A DNA stretch of 64,000 bases from Fredinandcohnia onubensis (GCF_002734215.1 NZ_NSEB01000006.1:62001-126000), one strand, 5' to 3'; counted from the first letter of the stretch, positions 1-9,923 are shown. Numbers and translations are program-made. The notes: generated by a model from the letters alone, not told the origin.

Positions 1-235
1 CACGGCTAAGTTCTTCGACCACGATTGCAAAGCTAATTGTATCAGAATCTGCTCCACCATATTCTTCAGGAAACGGCAGACCCATCATCCCTAATTCTCC
101 CAGCTTTTGAAAAATTTCCTTTGGGAAACGTTTGTCTTTATCCCGTTGTTCAGCACCTGGAGCAACTTCTGCTTCGGAAAACTCTCTAATTGTTTTTTGA
201 ATCAATTTTTGCTCGGTCGTTAAATCGAAATTCAT
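1..235 (-). CDS. Acyl-CoA dehydrogenase, N-terminal part only (gene continues beyond window)
   Basis: The first 78 residues begin MNFDLTTEQKLIQKTIREF and run through a GLPFPEEYGG motif, the typical helical N-terminal domain of FAD-dependent acyl-CoA dehydrogenases, which oxidise acyl-CoA to enoyl-CoA in fatty-acid or branched-chain amino-acid degradation. The ATG at 235 follows a strong GGGAGGGG ribosome binding site. The catalytic base and FAD-binding parts lie outside the window, so substrate class (short-chain, butyryl or isovaleryl) cannot be told. A promoter sits just upstream (269-296). The gene is convergent with nothing here; its 3' neighbour is unseen. Confidence 0.9.
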   Translation of the reverse strand, partial: MNFDLTTEQKLIQKTIREFSEAEVAPGAEQRDKDKRFPKEIFQKLGELGMMGLPFPEEYGGADSDTISFAIVVEELSR

Positions 236-268
236 AATACCCCTCCCGATGTATACGTTTTCATATCC

Positions 269-296
269 ATTATATCGGGAATTGATGAATTTTCAA
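269..296 (-). promoter_or_regulatory. Probable SigA promoter of the acyl-CoA dehydrogenase gene
   Basis: On the minus strand TTGAAA (296-291), a 16-base spacer and a perfect TATAAT (274-269) precede the ATG at 235 by about 35 bases. No clear FadR-type palindrome was recognised. Confidence 0.6.
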
Positions 297-301
297 ATAA
301 T

Positions 302-835
302 TTAAATTTTCAATAAAGTAACTACTGAAATTATACTAACGAGAACGCCGGCTATCAAAAAATACTTCTTCTTTAAAAACACTCCAACTAAAATCCAACT
401 GATACAATTCAATAAGATCATACCTATTAAATAAAGTGCCTGTCCTTTAAAAAGTAGTTCACTTAAATTCGCTGTTAAAAGCAAGGTAAAAAGGGCGAGA
501 ATAATTGAGCCAATATGAACGAAAAGTGGATTTGATCTTTGAGTAATTAGGCCTAAAATGCAGATAATTAAAAAAATAAAGTTTAATACCATTTGCAATA
601 TAGGCGATATTTCAGTAAAATAAGTGACAAGTAATAAAACTGGTAAAAGTAAACCAATTCCGATGATCGAAACAAATGGTGTTTTCTTAGTTAAAGTTGT
701 TTCTTTTGTTGATTCAATTCCTTCTCCCTCTGTATATAACGAGAGTAGGAAATTACAATATGCTTCTGGCAATAATTTATTTTTACGCCAATATAGGATT
801 TCATTGATAATAATCTTTTTTCTGTCTTGATTCAT
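302..835 (-). CDS. Hypothetical multi-pass membrane protein (177 aa)
   Basis: I do not recognise a named family. The first ~55 residues are soluble and basic/acidic (MNQDRKKIIINEILYWRKNK near the start), followed by five or six closely packed hydrophobic segments to the C-terminus (about residues 55-75, 82-100, 108-128, 133-153, 157-175). An upstream GTG at 847 would add four residues, but the sequence AAGGTG covering that codon is better read as the ribosome binding site for the ATG at 835, nine bases further on. It lies downstream of the sigA terminator and has a strong stem-loop (864-902) in front. Function unknown; an inner-membrane location is the only safe inference. Confidence 0.7.
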   Translation of the reverse strand: MNQDRKKIIINEILYWRKNKLLPEAYCNFLLSLYTEGEGIESTKETTLTKKTPFVSIIGIGLLLPVLLLVTYFTEISPILQMVLNFIFLIICILGLITQRSNPLFVHIGSIILALFTLLLTANLSELLFKGQALYLIGMILLNCISWILVGVFLKKKYFLIAGVLVSIISVVTLLKI

Positions 836-863
836 GAAAGCGCTCACCTTGTTTGAATAAAAT

Positions 864-902
864 CAAAGACAAAAACTCCATGTTTGAGTGGCATTGTCTT
901 TG
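864..902 (-). other. Stem-loop in leader of the membrane-protein gene
   Basis: CAAAGACA (864-871) pairs with TGTCTTTG (895-902), with an inner ACTC/GAGT pairing. Read on the minus strand it is followed by a T-rich stretch, so it could be a second terminator after sigA or a leader structure of the downstream gene. Confidence 0.45.
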
Positions 903-930
903 TGACCCCTGTCGAATGGGGCTAAAACTA

Positions 931-967
931 AAAAAAATAGTTTACTTCAATTGTATGAAGTAAACTA
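931..967 (-). terminator. Intrinsic terminator of the dnaG-sigA transcript
   Basis: A perfect 11-bp stem (TAGTTTACTTC 938-948 with GAAGTAAACTA 957-967), 8-base loop, followed on the minus strand by seven T (937-931). It lies about 150 bases after the sigA stop codon. Confidence 0.9.
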
Positions 968-1000
968 CGGAATGTAAATGAAAATATTTATCCCGCATTA

Positions 1001-1105
1001 ACGGGCAGTAAGATCTCAATTCAGGACTTAGAGAAAAGAAGAAGGACAATTGGAGGATCAACTGCCCGTAAAAGCCCGATTGGTTCAACTAACCATCACA
1101 GATGG
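1001..1105. repeat. Compound palindromic intergenic element downstream of sigA
   Basis: Three inverted repeats in a row: ACGGGCAGT (1001-1009) with ACTGCCCGT (1061-1069); TGGTT (1081-1085) with AACCA (1091-1095); CCATC with GATGG (about 1093-1105). It starts 11 bases after the sigA stop codon. Similar sequences are, from memory, scattered in other Bacillaceae genomes; only one copy is in this window, so the repeat status is inference. Confidence 0.5.
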
Positions 1106-1115
1106 AAGTTTCACT

Positions 1116-2252
1116 TTATTCTAAGAAATCCTTTAATCTCTTACTACGGCTTGGGTGACGAAGCTTTCGTAGGGCTTTTGCTTCAATTTGTCGAATACGT
1201 TCACGAGTAACACCAAATACTTTACCAACCTCTTCGAGAGTACGAGTACGTCCATCATCCAATCCAAAGCGCAGACGTAATACATTTTCTTCTCGATCTG
1301 TTAAGGTATCTAGAACATCTTCCAGTTGTTCTTTTAAAAGCTCGTATGCAGCATGCTCTGATGGAGAAGTTGCGTCTTGGTCTTCGATAAAGTCTCCAAG
1401 ATGTGAGTCATCTTCTTCACCAATTGGTGTTTCTAATGATACAGGTTCTTGTGCAATCTTTAAGATTTCCCTTACCTTTTCTGGTGTTAAATCCATATCT
1501 TCTCCAATTTCTTCAGGCGTTGGTTCGCGCCCCAGGTCCTGGAGTAGCTGACGTTGCACACGGATTAATTTATTAATTGTTTCTACCATATGAACAGGAA
1601 TACGGATGGTTCTAGCTTGGTCTGCAATCGCACGTGTGATGGCTTGACGTATCCACCATGTTGCATACGTACTAAATTTGAAACCTTTGCGATAATCAAA
1701 TTTTTCAACAGCTTTAATAAGTCCCATATTACCTTCTTGGATTAAATCTAGGAACAACATCCCGCGACCAACGTAACGCTTTGCAATACTTACTACAAGT
1801 CGTAAATTGGCTTCAGCAAGTCTACGTTTGGCCTCTTCATCACCTTGTTCAATTCGTTCAGCAAGTTGAATTTCATCATCAGCGGAAAGTAAATCAACAC
1901 GGCCAATTTCTTTTAGGTACATACGTACCGGGTCATTTATCTTTACTCCTGGAGGAACACTTAGATCATTAAGATCAAATTCTTCTTCCTTGGATAGTTC
2001 TTGAATATTTGGATCATCTTCATTGTCATCATCAGCATCATGATCCCCGCTATCACCTAATAATTCAATTCCCTGCTCTCCAAGGAACTCATAATATTCA
2101 TCAAGGTGGTCTGATTCAACTTCAAAACCAGACATACGCTCAGCGATTTCTTCATATGTCAATACACCGCGTTTTTTCCCTAGTGCTGTTAATTTTTCTT
2201 TAACTTGCTCTAATGTTAACTCTGTATCGACTTCTTTAGACTTTTCAGCCAT
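1116..2252 (-). CDS. sigA: Primary RNA polymerase sigma factor SigA (RpoD)
   Basis: Housekeeping sigma-70 factor of 378 residues. Region 1.2 ([11 protein letters not shown], about residues 100-115), region 2 with the core-binding and -10 recognition helices ([20 protein letters not shown], then [11 protein letters not shown]), region 3, and region 4 with the -35 helix-turn-helix ([20 protein letters not shown]) are intact, and the protein ends in the family-typical KRLKDFLE. The longest ORF starts at 2270, but GGAGGGGAACAA directly precedes the ATG at 2252 (MAEKSKE), which is chosen. It follows dnaG by 52 bases in the classical macromolecular-synthesis operon and is closed by the terminator at 931-967. 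Confidence 0.98.
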   Translation of the reverse strand: MAEKSKEVDTELTLEQVKEKLTALGKKRGVLTYEEIAERMSGFEVESDHLDEYYEFLGEQGIELLGDSGDHDADDDNEDDPNIQELSKEEEFDLNDLSVPPGVKINDPVRMYLKEIGRVDLLSADDEIQLAERIEQGDEEAKRRLAEANLRLVVSIAKRYVGRGMLFLDLIQEGNMGLIKAVEKFDYRKGFKFSTYATWWIRQAITRAIADQARTIRIPVHMVETINKLIRVQRQLLQDLGREPTPEEIGEDMDLTPEKVREILKIAQEPVSLETPIGEEDDSHLGDFIEDQDATSPSEHAAYELLKEQLEDVLDTLTDREENVLRLRFGLDDGRTRTLEEVGKVFGVTRERIRQIEAKALRKLRHPSRSKRLKDFLE

Positions 2253-2304
2253 TTGTTCCCCTCCTTCCAAACTTGTAAGACATAGAGGTTAGAAAACCTA
2301 TTTG

Positions 2305-4113
2305 TTAAATTAATGCTTTTTTCATTTGAATGATTTCATTTGCAATTGTAGCAGCCTTCAAATAATCCTTACTTCGTTCAGCCTCTAGTTGCTCAGATTC
2401 TTTTTCTTTTATCATTGACATTTTTTTGTGATTCAACACCTGTTTCACATAATCTGATAAAACAGATTCCGTTACTTCCTCTTCAATGGACATCATTGCA
2501 ATATCGGTGACAATCCTTTTTAAACTCTCATCATGAATCCTTGTTAGTAATGTGCTGATATCTGGTTCATAGCCTTCTTCATAAAATGCATATAGGTACG
2601 TCACAATCGCTCGATGCTCTTCGATATTAAATTCGGCTTGAAGCTGATCCTGTATTTTCTCAGCAATATCCCGACTACGCAACATATAAGCAATTAAATA
2701 TCGTTCTGCATTATGATAGGCTTTTAGTAAATGTTTTGATACGGTAGGTTTCGCTTTCGTATTATTTCTATTCGAAGAGAAATTATCCCTTTTTTTCCGT
2801 TCAGATTTATAATACTGAAGCTGTTGGGTTTTTAATGCATCAAGTGATATTGAAAATTCACTTGATAATTGGCGCAAATAATGGTCCCTTTCTACAGCCT
2901 TTTCTAAAGAGGAAATTTCTTTAATAACATCTTCTATATAACGGATGCGATCTCCTTCATCCTGAAGATTTTTTCCTTTTCTTAAGTACTGCATTTTAAA
3001 TGCCATTAATGTAAGACTTGCCCCTATTACATCATTTTTAAACTTATCTGCGCCATATTTTCTAATGTAGTCATCAGGGTCCATGCCATTTGGCATTGTT
3101 GCTACTCTTACATAACAACCCGCTTCACCTAGCATACTAGAAGCTCGTAAAGCGGCATCTAAGCCCGCATTGTCAGAGTCATAACAGATAACAACAGATT
3201 CCACATTCCGTCTTATTATTTTTACATGTTCATCCGTCAAGGATGTACCCATTGTACCAATTGAATTTGGAACATCAGCTGTATCTGCTGCAATGACATC
3301 TGCAAATCCCTCAAAAAGAACCACTTGCTGGTGTTTTCGAATAGCAAGTCTAGCTTGATGGAAATTATAAAGGGTCTTGCTTTTATTAAAAATAATCGTT
3401 TCGGGGCTGTTTAAATATTTTGGTTCTTGCCCCTTATCGAGCACCCTGCCAGAAAATGCTATGGTTTTACCTTGGTGATCCCATATCGGGAACATGATGC
3501 GATTTCGAAATCTATCAAAGAATGTTCCGGTATCCTCCTTTTTTACGAGCAGTCCGGCCCTTTCCATCAACTCAGGCCTAAAGCCTCTCTTCTGGAGAAA
3601 TTTCGTGGCAAAGTCCCACGAGTCAAGGGCATAGCCAATTTCAAACTTATCGATGATTTCTCTTGTGAAGCCCCTATTGGTTAAATAGTCTAGCGCTGGT
3701 TGACCCTCTTTTGTATTAAGTAATAGGTGATGATAGAATTTCTTTAATAATTCGTGTGCTTCTTGCATTTTTGATGTTTCATTGTTTTTATCAGAAACAG
3801 CAGTTGGCTGTTCATAATCTGACAAATCTATGTTCACTTTATTAGCGAGGTTTATTGCCGCCTCCGCGAAGGAATACCCTTCTAAGTCCATTAAAAAAGA
3901 AAATACATTTCCACCTGCTCCACACCCAAAACAATGAAAGATTTGTTTATCGGGAGATACAGAGAATGAAGGGGTATTTTCACCATGAAATGGGCATAAG
4001 CCAAAATAATTTCTACCTTGCTTCTTCAATTGAACATATTCACTAACAACATCAACAATGTCAACAGAAATACGAATTTTTTCGATTGTTTCTTCGGGTA
4101 TTCGATATCCCAT
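2305..4113 (-). CDS. dnaG: DNA primase DnaG
   Basis: Synthesises RNA primers at the replication fork with the DnaB-type helicase. The 602-residue protein has the N-terminal CHC2 zinc ribbon ([13 protein letters not shown] ... [10 protein letters not shown], about residues 35-65), the TOPRIM core ([14 protein letters not shown] near 265-280 and [12 protein letters not shown] near 315) and a C-terminal helicase-interaction domain. The ORF can begin at a TTG at 4128, but GGGG nine bases before the ATG at 4113 (MGYRIPEE) fits better and matches the usual primase start. Upstream of sigA in the same transcription unit and 34 bases downstream of yqxD. Confidence 0.97.
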   Translation of the reverse strand: MGYRIPEETIEKIRISVDIVDVVSEYVQLKKQGRNYFGLCPFHGENTPSFSVSPDKQIFHCFGCGAGGNVFSFLMDLEGYSFAEAAINLANKVNIDLSDYEQPTAVSDKNNETSKMQEAHELLKKFYHHLLLNTKEGQPALDYLTNRGFTREIIDKFEIGYALDSWDFATKFLQKRGFRPELMERAGLLVKKEDTGTFFDRFRNRIMFPIWDHQGKTIAFSGRVLDKGQEPKYLNSPETIIFNKSKTLYNFHQARLAIRKHQQVVLFEGFADVIAADTADVPNSIGTMGTSLTDEHVKIIRRNVESVVICYDSDNAGLDAALRASSMLGEAGCYVRVATMPNGMDPDDYIRKYGADKFKNDVIGASLTLMAFKMQYLRKGKNLQDEGDRIRYIEDVIKEISSLEKAVERDHYLRQLSSEFSISLDALKTQQLQYYKSERKKRDNFSSNRNNTKAKPTVSKHLLKAYHNAERYLIAYMLRSRDIAEKIQDQLQAEFNIEEHRAIVTYLYAFYEEGYEPDISTLLTRIHDESLKRIVTDIAMMSIEEEVTESVLSDYVKQVLNHKKMSMIKEKESEQLEAERSKDYLKAATIANEIIQMKKALI

Positions 4114-4147
4114 GTATAACATCCCCAAGTACTAAATTATTCGATGT

Positions 4148-4588
4148 TTAGAGTTTAAATCCTGCAAGATTCGACAAACTTTTTTTAAAAATTTTAGTAA
4201 AATGTTGTCTGTCTTCGTCAGTAAAGGGTTTTGGTCCTTTTGAATATGAACCACTCCGTCTTTCTTTTGCAGATAAAAAGCGAAAATGGAGGATTTGTTC
4301 CATATCCTCTTCCTTAAACTCTTTGCCACGAGGTGATATAACAGTTACACCTCTATTTACTAAAATACTCGCTAAGCCAGTATCCTGGGTAATGACGATG
4401 TCTTTTTTTATTGCATGATTCATAATATAGAGATCTGCTGCTTCTTTCTCAGCATCCACGTACACCCATTTACCACCCATTGGAGTCGACATAACATGAG
4501 CATACGACGCTACAAATACAACATTGATATTATATGTACCTGCTATGCTAAGTATTTCTTCTTTAACTGGACAAGCATCCGCATCCAC
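4148..4588 (-). CDS. yqxD: UPF0178 / DUF188 family protein YqxD, 5' end apparently out of frame
   Basis: A PIN-like DUF188 protein of unknown biochemical role. The readable frame begins at a GTG with VDADACPVKEE, which is the family's N-terminal motif, so about nine residues are missing in front; the rest (ITQDTGLAS, SPRG near residue 95, and the basic C-terminal tail) is intact. No usable ATG, GTG or TTG exists further upstream in frame; an ATA at 4630 lies behind GGAGTG. An ATG at 4614 is in the wrong frame because a run of seven A (4602-4608 on the complement) would need one more base; eight A would give MTKKKNKIFVDADACPVK. So either a one-base sequence error or mutation, slippage, or a rare start codon. 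Neighbour of dnaG, as in B. subtilis. Confidence 0.85.
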   Translation of the reverse strand: MDADACPVKEEILSIAGTYNINVVFVASYAHVMSTPMGGKWVYVDAEKEAADLYIMNHAIKKDIVITQDTGLASILVNRGVTVISPRGKEFKEEDMEQILHFRFLSAKERRSGSYSKGPKPFTDEDRQHFTKIFKKSLSNLAGFKL

Positions 4589-4805
4589 AAATATTTTATT
4601 CTTTTTTTCGTCATATTTCTCTATTCTACATCACTCCGAAGAATCCTTCTTTTCAAGATAAAGATTACAAATAAGTTCAAAAATCTGTGATTGTCCCATC
4701 TTTAGGTGAGCAATTATGGACAGATATTCTATCATTTATCGAAGGAGAAATATTGAAACAAGAAAAAAATGTCGAAAATTAATTCACCTATTCCATAATT
4801 TATCC

Positions 4806-4834
4806 TTGACAACCTTCAATATATAGTTTATTCT
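4806..4834 (+). promoter_or_regulatory. Orphan plus-strand promoter-like sequence
   Basis: TTGACA (4806-4811), 17-base spacer, TATTCT (4829-4834). No plus-strand gene follows; a terminator lies about 80 bases downstream, so any product would be a roughly 105-nt RNA. Confidence 0.4.
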
Positions 4835-4914
4835 ATCCAATCGAACTCTAAACCTAAAAATATGTATTTTTATCACAATTTTTTATTATAATATAAAATT
4901 CCTTCAAGCGCCAT

Positions 4915-4948
4915 AAAAAAACATATCTTTTTTGAGATATGTTTTTTA
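4915..4948. terminator. Bidirectional intrinsic terminator after yqfL
   Basis: AAAAAACATATC (4916-4927) pairs with GATATGTTTTTT (4936-4947), giving A/T runs on both sides. It ends the yqfL transcript on the minus strand and could end the orphan plus-strand transcript. Confidence 0.8.
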
Positions 4949-4968
4949 CTGTATAAGTAGTCTTATGA

Positions 4969-5781
4969 TTATTTTGTTTTACGATTACTGATTTTATTTA
5001 AAATAATATTGGCCGTTTCTTCAACCGCTTTATTTGATACATCTACTACATCACAATTAATTTTATTCACGAGAGATTCAAAGTGGTCAAGTTCTTCTTT
5101 AATACGATTAATATTTGCATAGATCGCTTGGTCATCTAAACCTAATGACTTTAATCTTTCACGTCTAATATGGTTTAGCTTCTCTGGGCTGATTTTTAGT
5201 CCAAAGCATTTATTCGGTGATACTTTAAAGAGCTCTTCCGGTGGATCAACTTCTGGTACGATTGGGACGTTTGCGACTTTATAACGCTTATGGGCGAGAT
5301 ACTGAGATAAAGGCGTTTTCGACGTTCTTGAAACCCCGATTAAGACAATATCTGCACGTAAAATTCCTCTTGGGTCGCGACCGTCATCATACTTAACAGC
5401 AAATTCAATTGCCTCAATCTTTTTGAAATAATCCTCATCGAGTTTTCGTACAAGACCTGCTTCAAATCTTGGGTTACTTTCATAAAGGCCAGACATTTTT
5501 TCGATTAATGGACCAAGGATATCGTTTACAATTACCCCTTCACGTGCAGCTTCGATCACAAGAAAATCTCGTAGTTCAGGAACTACAAGTGTGAATGCAA
5601 TAATTGCATTATTAAGTTTGGCAAGTGCGACAACCTCTGCTAATGTAGCTGTATCTTCTACATAAGGAATTCGTTTGATTTCTGTATGGGAGCCGTTAAA
5701 TTGGCTAACTGCCGCTTTAACAACTAATTCAGCTGTTTCCCCAACTGAATCTGATACTACATATACAACGCGATTACTCAT
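4969..5781 (-). CDS. yqfL: Pyruvate,phosphate dikinase regulatory protein-type bifunctional kinase/pyrophosphorylase YqfL
   Basis: DUF299 family protein of 270 residues. Known members phosphorylate and dephosphorylate the catalytic-site threonine of pyruvate phosphate dikinase or PEP synthase using ADP and phosphate. The N-terminal [16 protein letters not shown] motif and the nucleotide-binding loop [11 protein letters not shown] (about residue 150) are intact, as is [13 protein letters not shown]. The ATG at 5781 follows GATGGAGA. It lies 41 bases after ccpN on the same strand; in B. subtilis yqfL and ccpN are also paired and YqfL modulates CcpN activity, so the pair probably senses the glycolysis/gluconeogenesis switch. 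Confidence 0.93.
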   Translation of the reverse strand: MSNRVVYVVSDSVGETAELVVKAAVSQFNGSHTEIKRIPYVEDTATLAEVVALAKLNNAIIAFTLVVPELRDFLVIEAAREGVIVNDILGPLIEKMSGLYESNPRFEAGLVRKLDEDYFKKIEAIEFAVKYDDGRDPRGILRADIVLIGVSRTSKTPLSQYLAHKRYKVANVPIVPEVDPPEELFKVSPNKCFGLKISPEKLNHIRRERLKSLGLDDQAIYANINRIKEELDHFESLVNKINCDVVDVSNKAVEETANIILNKISNRKTK

Positions 5782-5822
5782 TTTAATTCTCCATCTCCTA
5801 ACTTAAAAGATCAAAATGCTCA

Positions 5823-6467
5823 TTAAAGGATTTCATCACCAGCAAGTCCTACGAACGCTTTTGTCATATTTGTCTTAGTGATTCTGCCAATTACCTCTAT
5901 ACCCCGTTCCGATTGCTTAACAATTGGTAATGCATCAATTTGTTTTTCAATCAATTTATGAGCCACGTCAATTAAAAGATCATCTTTTTCACACATCGTA
6001 ATATTTGGCATACGTGTCATAATAATTGTAACGGGGACAGATTTTAAATCCTGATTTCCAAGACTTGCCCGCAGTAAGTCTTTTCGTGATAAAACTCCAA
6101 CAAGAAGTGATGATTTATCCACCACAAACAATGTACCGACATCTTCTAAAAACATTGTCACAATTGCATCATAGACAGATATACTCTCATTAATCACAAC
6201 AGGGATGGATTGGTAATCCATCACTTTAATTTTATTTATCCTATCCGCAAGTAATTGCTGACCTGTTTTACCCGTGTAGAAATAGCCGACACGTGGCCTG
6301 GCTTCAAGATATCCTGCCATAGTTAATATAGCGAGGTCCGGTCGAAGAGTTGCCCTAGTCAAATTTAAACGATCTGCAATAGCTTCACCAGTAATTGGCC
6401 CATTGTCTTTTACGATTTGTACGATTTGTTCTTGCCGCTTACTCAGTTCTATTGTACTCACCACCAT
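5823..6467 (-). CDS. ccpN: Transcriptional repressor of gluconeogenic genes CcpN
   Basis: 214 residues: an N-terminal winged helix (LSKRQEQIVQIVKDNGPITG, then AIADRLNLTRATLRPDLAIL), followed by two CBS domains (about residues 78-135 and 145-205, with VLSRKDLLRA and GRITKTNMTKA). CcpN of B. subtilis represses gapB and pckA when glucose is present, with nucleotides sensed through the CBS pair. Its own promoter must be in the AT-rich 6468-6570 stretch but no canonical pair was resolved. Operon-like with yqfL. Confidence 0.93.
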   Translation of the reverse strand: MVVSTIELSKRQEQIVQIVKDNGPITGEAIADRLNLTRATLRPDLAILTMAGYLEARPRVGYFYTGKTGQQLLADRINKIKVMDYQSIPVVINESISVYDAIVTMFLEDVGTLFVVDKSSLLVGVLSRKDLLRASLGNQDLKSVPVTIIMTRMPNITMCEKDDLLIDVAHKLIEKQIDALPIVKQSERGIEVIGRITKTNMTKAFVGLAGDEIL

Positions 6468-6572
6468 TCCTAAAATCTATAGTATTTATTTTAAATATGT
6501 AAAGTGTTTGAAAAGAGTTATACTAATTATTAATTATTATATACTAATTGCGTAATCACGTATAGTAAATAG

Positions 6573-6612
6573 AAAAAGACTAGGAGCTAATTCTTCTGCT
6601 CCTAGTTTTTAA
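6573..6612. terminator. Bidirectional terminator after glyS
   Basis: ACTAGGAGC (6579-6587) pairs with GCTCCTAGT (6598-6606), flanked by an A run on the left and a T run on the right. It separates the glyQS transcript from ccpN. Confidence 0.85.
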
Positions 6613-6676
6613 TTGTTTATCCCAAGCGTTACTTTTTCGCGGTCATAAACGTGTACATACGTTTTTCATGTTCACT

Positions 6677-8755
6677 TTATTTTACAATAATTGCGTTCAT
6701 GTCCCCAATTAAATAAATAATGTTAGCTAGTTGCACCATTTGTGCAAGTCGATTTTTCCTTACTGCTGCATCATCTGCCATAACCATTGTATGTTCGAAG
6801 TATTGATCAATTAGCTCTCTCAATGAAGCTAATAAGTGGAAAGCTTCTGCTACTTCATGATTGTTTAAACTTTCCATTACTTTTGGTTTTACTTCAGTGA
6901 ACTTCTCAAAGAGATTCTTTTCCTCTTCAGATTGGAAAAGGCTTGGATTAATTTCAGCTTCTTCGCCTTTTTTGGCGATGTTAACAACCCTACCTAATGA
7001 CTCAATAGTTGTTTTAAAATCTTGGTGGTCCTTGTTGTTCTCAAGCATTTCCGCCTTTTTAATAATAAGTCCAACATTTCCAATCTTTGTACCAAGAACC
7101 GCATCAATAATATCATAGCGGATGTTTCTAGTATTTAGTTCATGTTTGATTCGTAATTTGAAAAAGTGAACAAGTTCTTTCTTAATTTCTTGTTTTTCAA
7201 GCTTCGCAACTTTTGCCTCAACAAACAGATCTAATACATCATCAATTAGTTCTTCAAGGCCAATATTCCAACCTTTATCAAGTAATATTTGAACGACACC
7301 AGAAGCCATACGGCGTAATGCATATGGATCTTGTGAACCTGTTGGAATAATACCGATTGAGAAACATCCAACTATGGTATCCAATTTATCCGCTAAACTA
7401 ACTAATGCGCCAATAGTCGAAGCAGGACTAGAATCGTCAGCATGTCTAGGCATGTAATGCTCGTTAATAGCTACCGCCACTGCCTCGTCTTCTCCACTTA
7501 TTCGTGCATAGCGTTCTCCCATTACCCCCTGAAGCTCAGGAAATTCATACACCATATTGGTTACAAGGTCAAATTTGCATATTTCGGCTGCTCTGCTTGC
7601 TTTTTCCTGTGTTTGGCTATCAATTTTAAGAAGTTCTGACACCTTCTTAGTGATATGCTGAATTCTTCTAACCTTATCGCCAATTGAACCAATTTCTTCA
7701 TGGTAGATTATTTTATCAAGCTTTTGGACTAAGTTATCAATTTCTAACTTTTGATCTTCTTTATAAAAGAAGTCTGCATCAGATAAACGTGCTCGTAAAA
7801 CCTTCTCATTCCCTCTAGCAACTTTATCAAGATAGTTATGATCACCATTACGAACTGCAACAAAATAAGGTAGTAGGGCCCCGTTTTTGTCCTTTACAGG
7901 GAAATAGCGCTGGTGCTCTCTCATACTTGTAATTAACACTTCTTCCGGTAAATTCAAAAATTCTTCCTCAAATTTTCCGAAAAAGGCAGTAGGATATTCA
8001 ACAAGATTCGTTACTTCATTCAGTAAATCTTCGTCCATTGGAATCTCCCAATTGTTGTCCTCTTCAAGTATTTTGATTTGATTCGTAATGGCTTCTTTAC
8101 GCTCAAGATAATCCGCAATCACATATTGAGACATAAGTACTTTTTCAAAGTCTCTAGGTGATGTGATCTCAACCTCTTGACCTAAGAAACGATGTCCCCA
8201 TGTTTTATTTCCTGATGTTACATTCGTAATCGTGATTGGTATAATTTGATCTCCAAACAAAGCGACAATCCATTTAATTGGACGGACATAGCGAAGCTCT
8301 TGATCGCCCCAACGCATATTTTTAGGGAATGAAAGATGTACGATAACATCCTCAAGTTCACCTAAGATTTCCTTCGTGTCTTTCCCTTTAATAAATTTAT
8401 TGATATGTGCATATTCCACACCATTTATTTCTTTAAAAAAGATATCCTCAACAGAAGCACCTTGTCCTCTTGTGAACCCCATTGCAGCTTTTGTCCAATT
8501 TCCATCTTGGTCTAAGGCAATTTTTTTTGCTGGTCCTTTTGCTTCTAGTTCAACATCCTTTTGTTTGTCGGCAACGTCCCGAACAAGAACCGCTAGTCTT
8601 CTCGGTGAAGAAAAACTCTCTACTTGCTCAAATGAAATATTATGTTCAAGCAGCCAGTTTGTAACCTTGTCAGAAAGCTGATTCATAGAATCTGTTACAA
8701 AGCGTGCTGGCATTTCCTCTAATCCAATTTCAATCAATAAATCTCGATTACTCAT
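6677..8755 (-). CDS. glyS: Glycine--tRNA ligase beta subunit
   Basis: Beta chain of the bacterial alpha2beta2 glycyl-tRNA synthetase, which charges tRNA-Gly with glycine. The 692-residue protein starts [15 protein letters not shown], carries the family motifs [16 protein letters not shown] and an HD-like middle section ([12 protein letters not shown], about residue 440), and ends in an anticodon-binding-like helical domain with [16 protein letters not shown]. The ATG overlaps the end of glyQ by eight bases, so the two subunits are translationally coupled. Controlled with glyQ by the upstream T-box. Confidence 0.97.
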   Translation of the reverse strand: MSNRDLLIEIGLEEMPARFVTDSMNQLSDKVTNWLLEHNISFEQVESFSSPRRLAVLVRDVADKQKDVELEAKGPAKKIALDQDGNWTKAAMGFTRGQGASVEDIFFKEINGVEYAHINKFIKGKDTKEILGELEDVIVHLSFPKNMRWGDQELRYVRPIKWIVALFGDQIIPITITNVTSGNKTWGHRFLGQEVEITSPRDFEKVLMSQYVIADYLERKEAITNQIKILEEDNNWEIPMDEDLLNEVTNLVEYPTAFFGKFEEEFLNLPEEVLITSMREHQRYFPVKDKNGALLPYFVAVRNGDHNYLDKVARGNEKVLRARLSDADFFYKEDQKLEIDNLVQKLDKIIYHEEIGSIGDKVRRIQHITKKVSELLKIDSQTQEKASRAAEICKFDLVTNMVYEFPELQGVMGERYARISGEDEAVAVAINEHYMPRHADDSSPASTIGALVSLADKLDTIVGCFSIGIIPTGSQDPYALRRMASGVVQILLDKGWNIGLEELIDDVLDLFVEAKVAKLEKQEIKKELVHFFKLRIKHELNTRNIRYDIIDAVLGTKIGNVGLIIKKAEMLENNKDHQDFKTTIESLGRVVNIAKKGEEAEINPSLFQSEEEKNLFEKFTEVKPKVMESLNNHEVAEAFHLLASLRELIDQYFEHTMVMADDAAVRKNRLAQMVQLANIIYLIGDMNAIIVK

Positions 8756-9638
8756 TACGATCGTCTCCTTTTGCCTTCAGCATTGGGAAGCCTAATTTTT
8801 CCCGCTCTTCATAAAACGTTTTAGCTACCTTACGAGCTAAATTACGAACTCTGCCGATATATCCTGTTCTTTCGGTAACTGAAATTGCTCCCCTTGCATC
8901 TAATTGGTTAAAGGTGTGAGAACATTTTAAGACATAGTCATAGGCTGGATGAACGAGGCCTTCGTCCATTTGACGATGCGCTTCCTTTTCATAAATGCTA
9001 AATAAGTTAAATAGCATTTCTGTATCTGATGTTTCAAACGTATACTTTGAATGTTCGTATTCAGGCTGATGAAAAATATCTCGAACTGTAAATCCTTTTG
9101 TCCATTCAAGATCAAAGACATTCTCTTTATCTTGAATATATGAGGCTAAACGTTCAATTCCATATGTAATCTCAACAGATACTGGCTTACATTCAATACC
9201 TCCAACTTGTTGGAAATATGTAAATTGAGTAACTTCCATTCCATCAAGCCAAACTTCCCAACCAAGCCCTGCTGCTCCAAGTGTTGGGGCTTCCCAGTTA
9301 TCTTCAACGAAGCGGATATCATGTTCTAATGGATTAATTCCTAATGCACGTAAGGAATCTAGATATAATTCCTGAATATTATCAGGTGACGGTTTCATGA
9401 TCACTTGAAATTGATGGTGTTGGTATAAGCGGTTTGGGTTCTCTCCGTAACGGCCATCGACTGGGCGTCTTGAAGGTTCAACATACGCCACATTCCACGG
9501 CTCTGGGCCAAGGCTTCTTAGGAATGTGTAGGGACTCATTGTTCCAGCACCCTTTTCAACGTCATAAGCCTGCATCAGAATGCAACCTTGATCCGACCAA
9601 TGCTTCTGTAGGGTTAATATCATTTCTTGAATATTCAT
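8748..9638 (-). CDS. glyQ: Glycine--tRNA ligase alpha subunit
   Basis: Catalytic alpha subunit of tetrameric glycyl-tRNA synthetase, 296 residues, beginning [19 protein letters not shown]. The class II aminoacyl-tRNA synthetase motifs are visible: [36 protein letters not shown] (motif 2 region) and the C-terminal [13 protein letters not shown]. The ATG follows GGAGGTGC at the proper distance. First gene of the glyQS unit behind a complete glycine T-box leader. Confidence 0.97.
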   Translation of the reverse strand: MNIQEMILTLQKHWSDQGCILMQAYDVEKGAGTMSPYTFLRSLGPEPWNVAYVEPSRRPVDGRYGENPNRLYQHHQFQVIMKPSPDNIQELYLDSLRALGINPLEHDIRFVEDNWEAPTLGAAGLGWEVWLDGMEVTQFTYFQQVGGIECKPVSVEITYGIERLASYIQDKENVFDLEWTKGFTVRDIFHQPEYEHSKYTFETSDTEMLFNLFSIYEKEAHRQMDEGLVHPAYDYVLKCSHTFNQLDARGAISVTERTGYIGRVRNLARKVAKTFYEEREKLGFPMLKAKGDDRNE

Positions 9639-9701
9639 TAATCTTGCACCTCCACAATAATTGCGAAAAAAATAAATTAGTTTTTACGATAAATCTTTTA
9701 T

Positions 9702-9923
9702 AAAAATAAAAAACTCCCCTCCTCTATGCCTAATTGTAGACATAGGGACGAGAGTTTACCCGCGGTTCCACCCTATTTGCAAATAACTCTATGAGTTATT
9801 GCCTCTTTCAAGCGATACACTCTGGAACGCCTTCCTTATCTGTTCATACCCTAGCTTTCACCATCCTAGGTTCGCTTTTATGAACGGGGATAAGTACTAC
9901 TTTCCTTCACCGTGCAATATTTT
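9702..9923 (-). promoter_or_regulatory. Glycine T-box leader of glyQS
   Basis: A tRNA-sensing transcriptional attenuator. The conserved T-box AGGGTGGAACCGCGG lies at 9760-9775 on the complement. Upstream is the short stem I of glycine T-boxes, with a GGC glycine specifier at 9831-9829 in the GAAGGCG context and the GGAAAGTA segment near the 5' end. Downstream is the terminator stem (9741-9757 with 9711-9728) followed by a T run. Uncharged tRNA-Gly pairing its acceptor end with the T-box UGG would stabilise the antiterminator and allow glyQS transcription. Coordinates run from the inferred start site to the terminator T run. Confidence 0.95.

Larger units (their letters stand above)
4589..4968. 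other. Intergenic region between yqxD and yqfL
   Basis: Holds the disputed 5' end of yqxD (4589-4632), an AT-rich stretch, an unassigned plus-strand promoter-like pair (4806-4834) and a bidirectional terminator (4915-4948). No convincing reading frame was seen. The promoter of the yqxD-dnaG-sigA unit should lie here on the minus strand, but no good -35/-10 pair was found. Confidence 0.6.

Noticed and set aside
4693-4830. Basic plus-strand frame starting near 4717
   Set aside because: No ribosome binding site; Arg/Lys bias comes from AGA/AAA-rich DNA, and it overlaps the proposed promoter.
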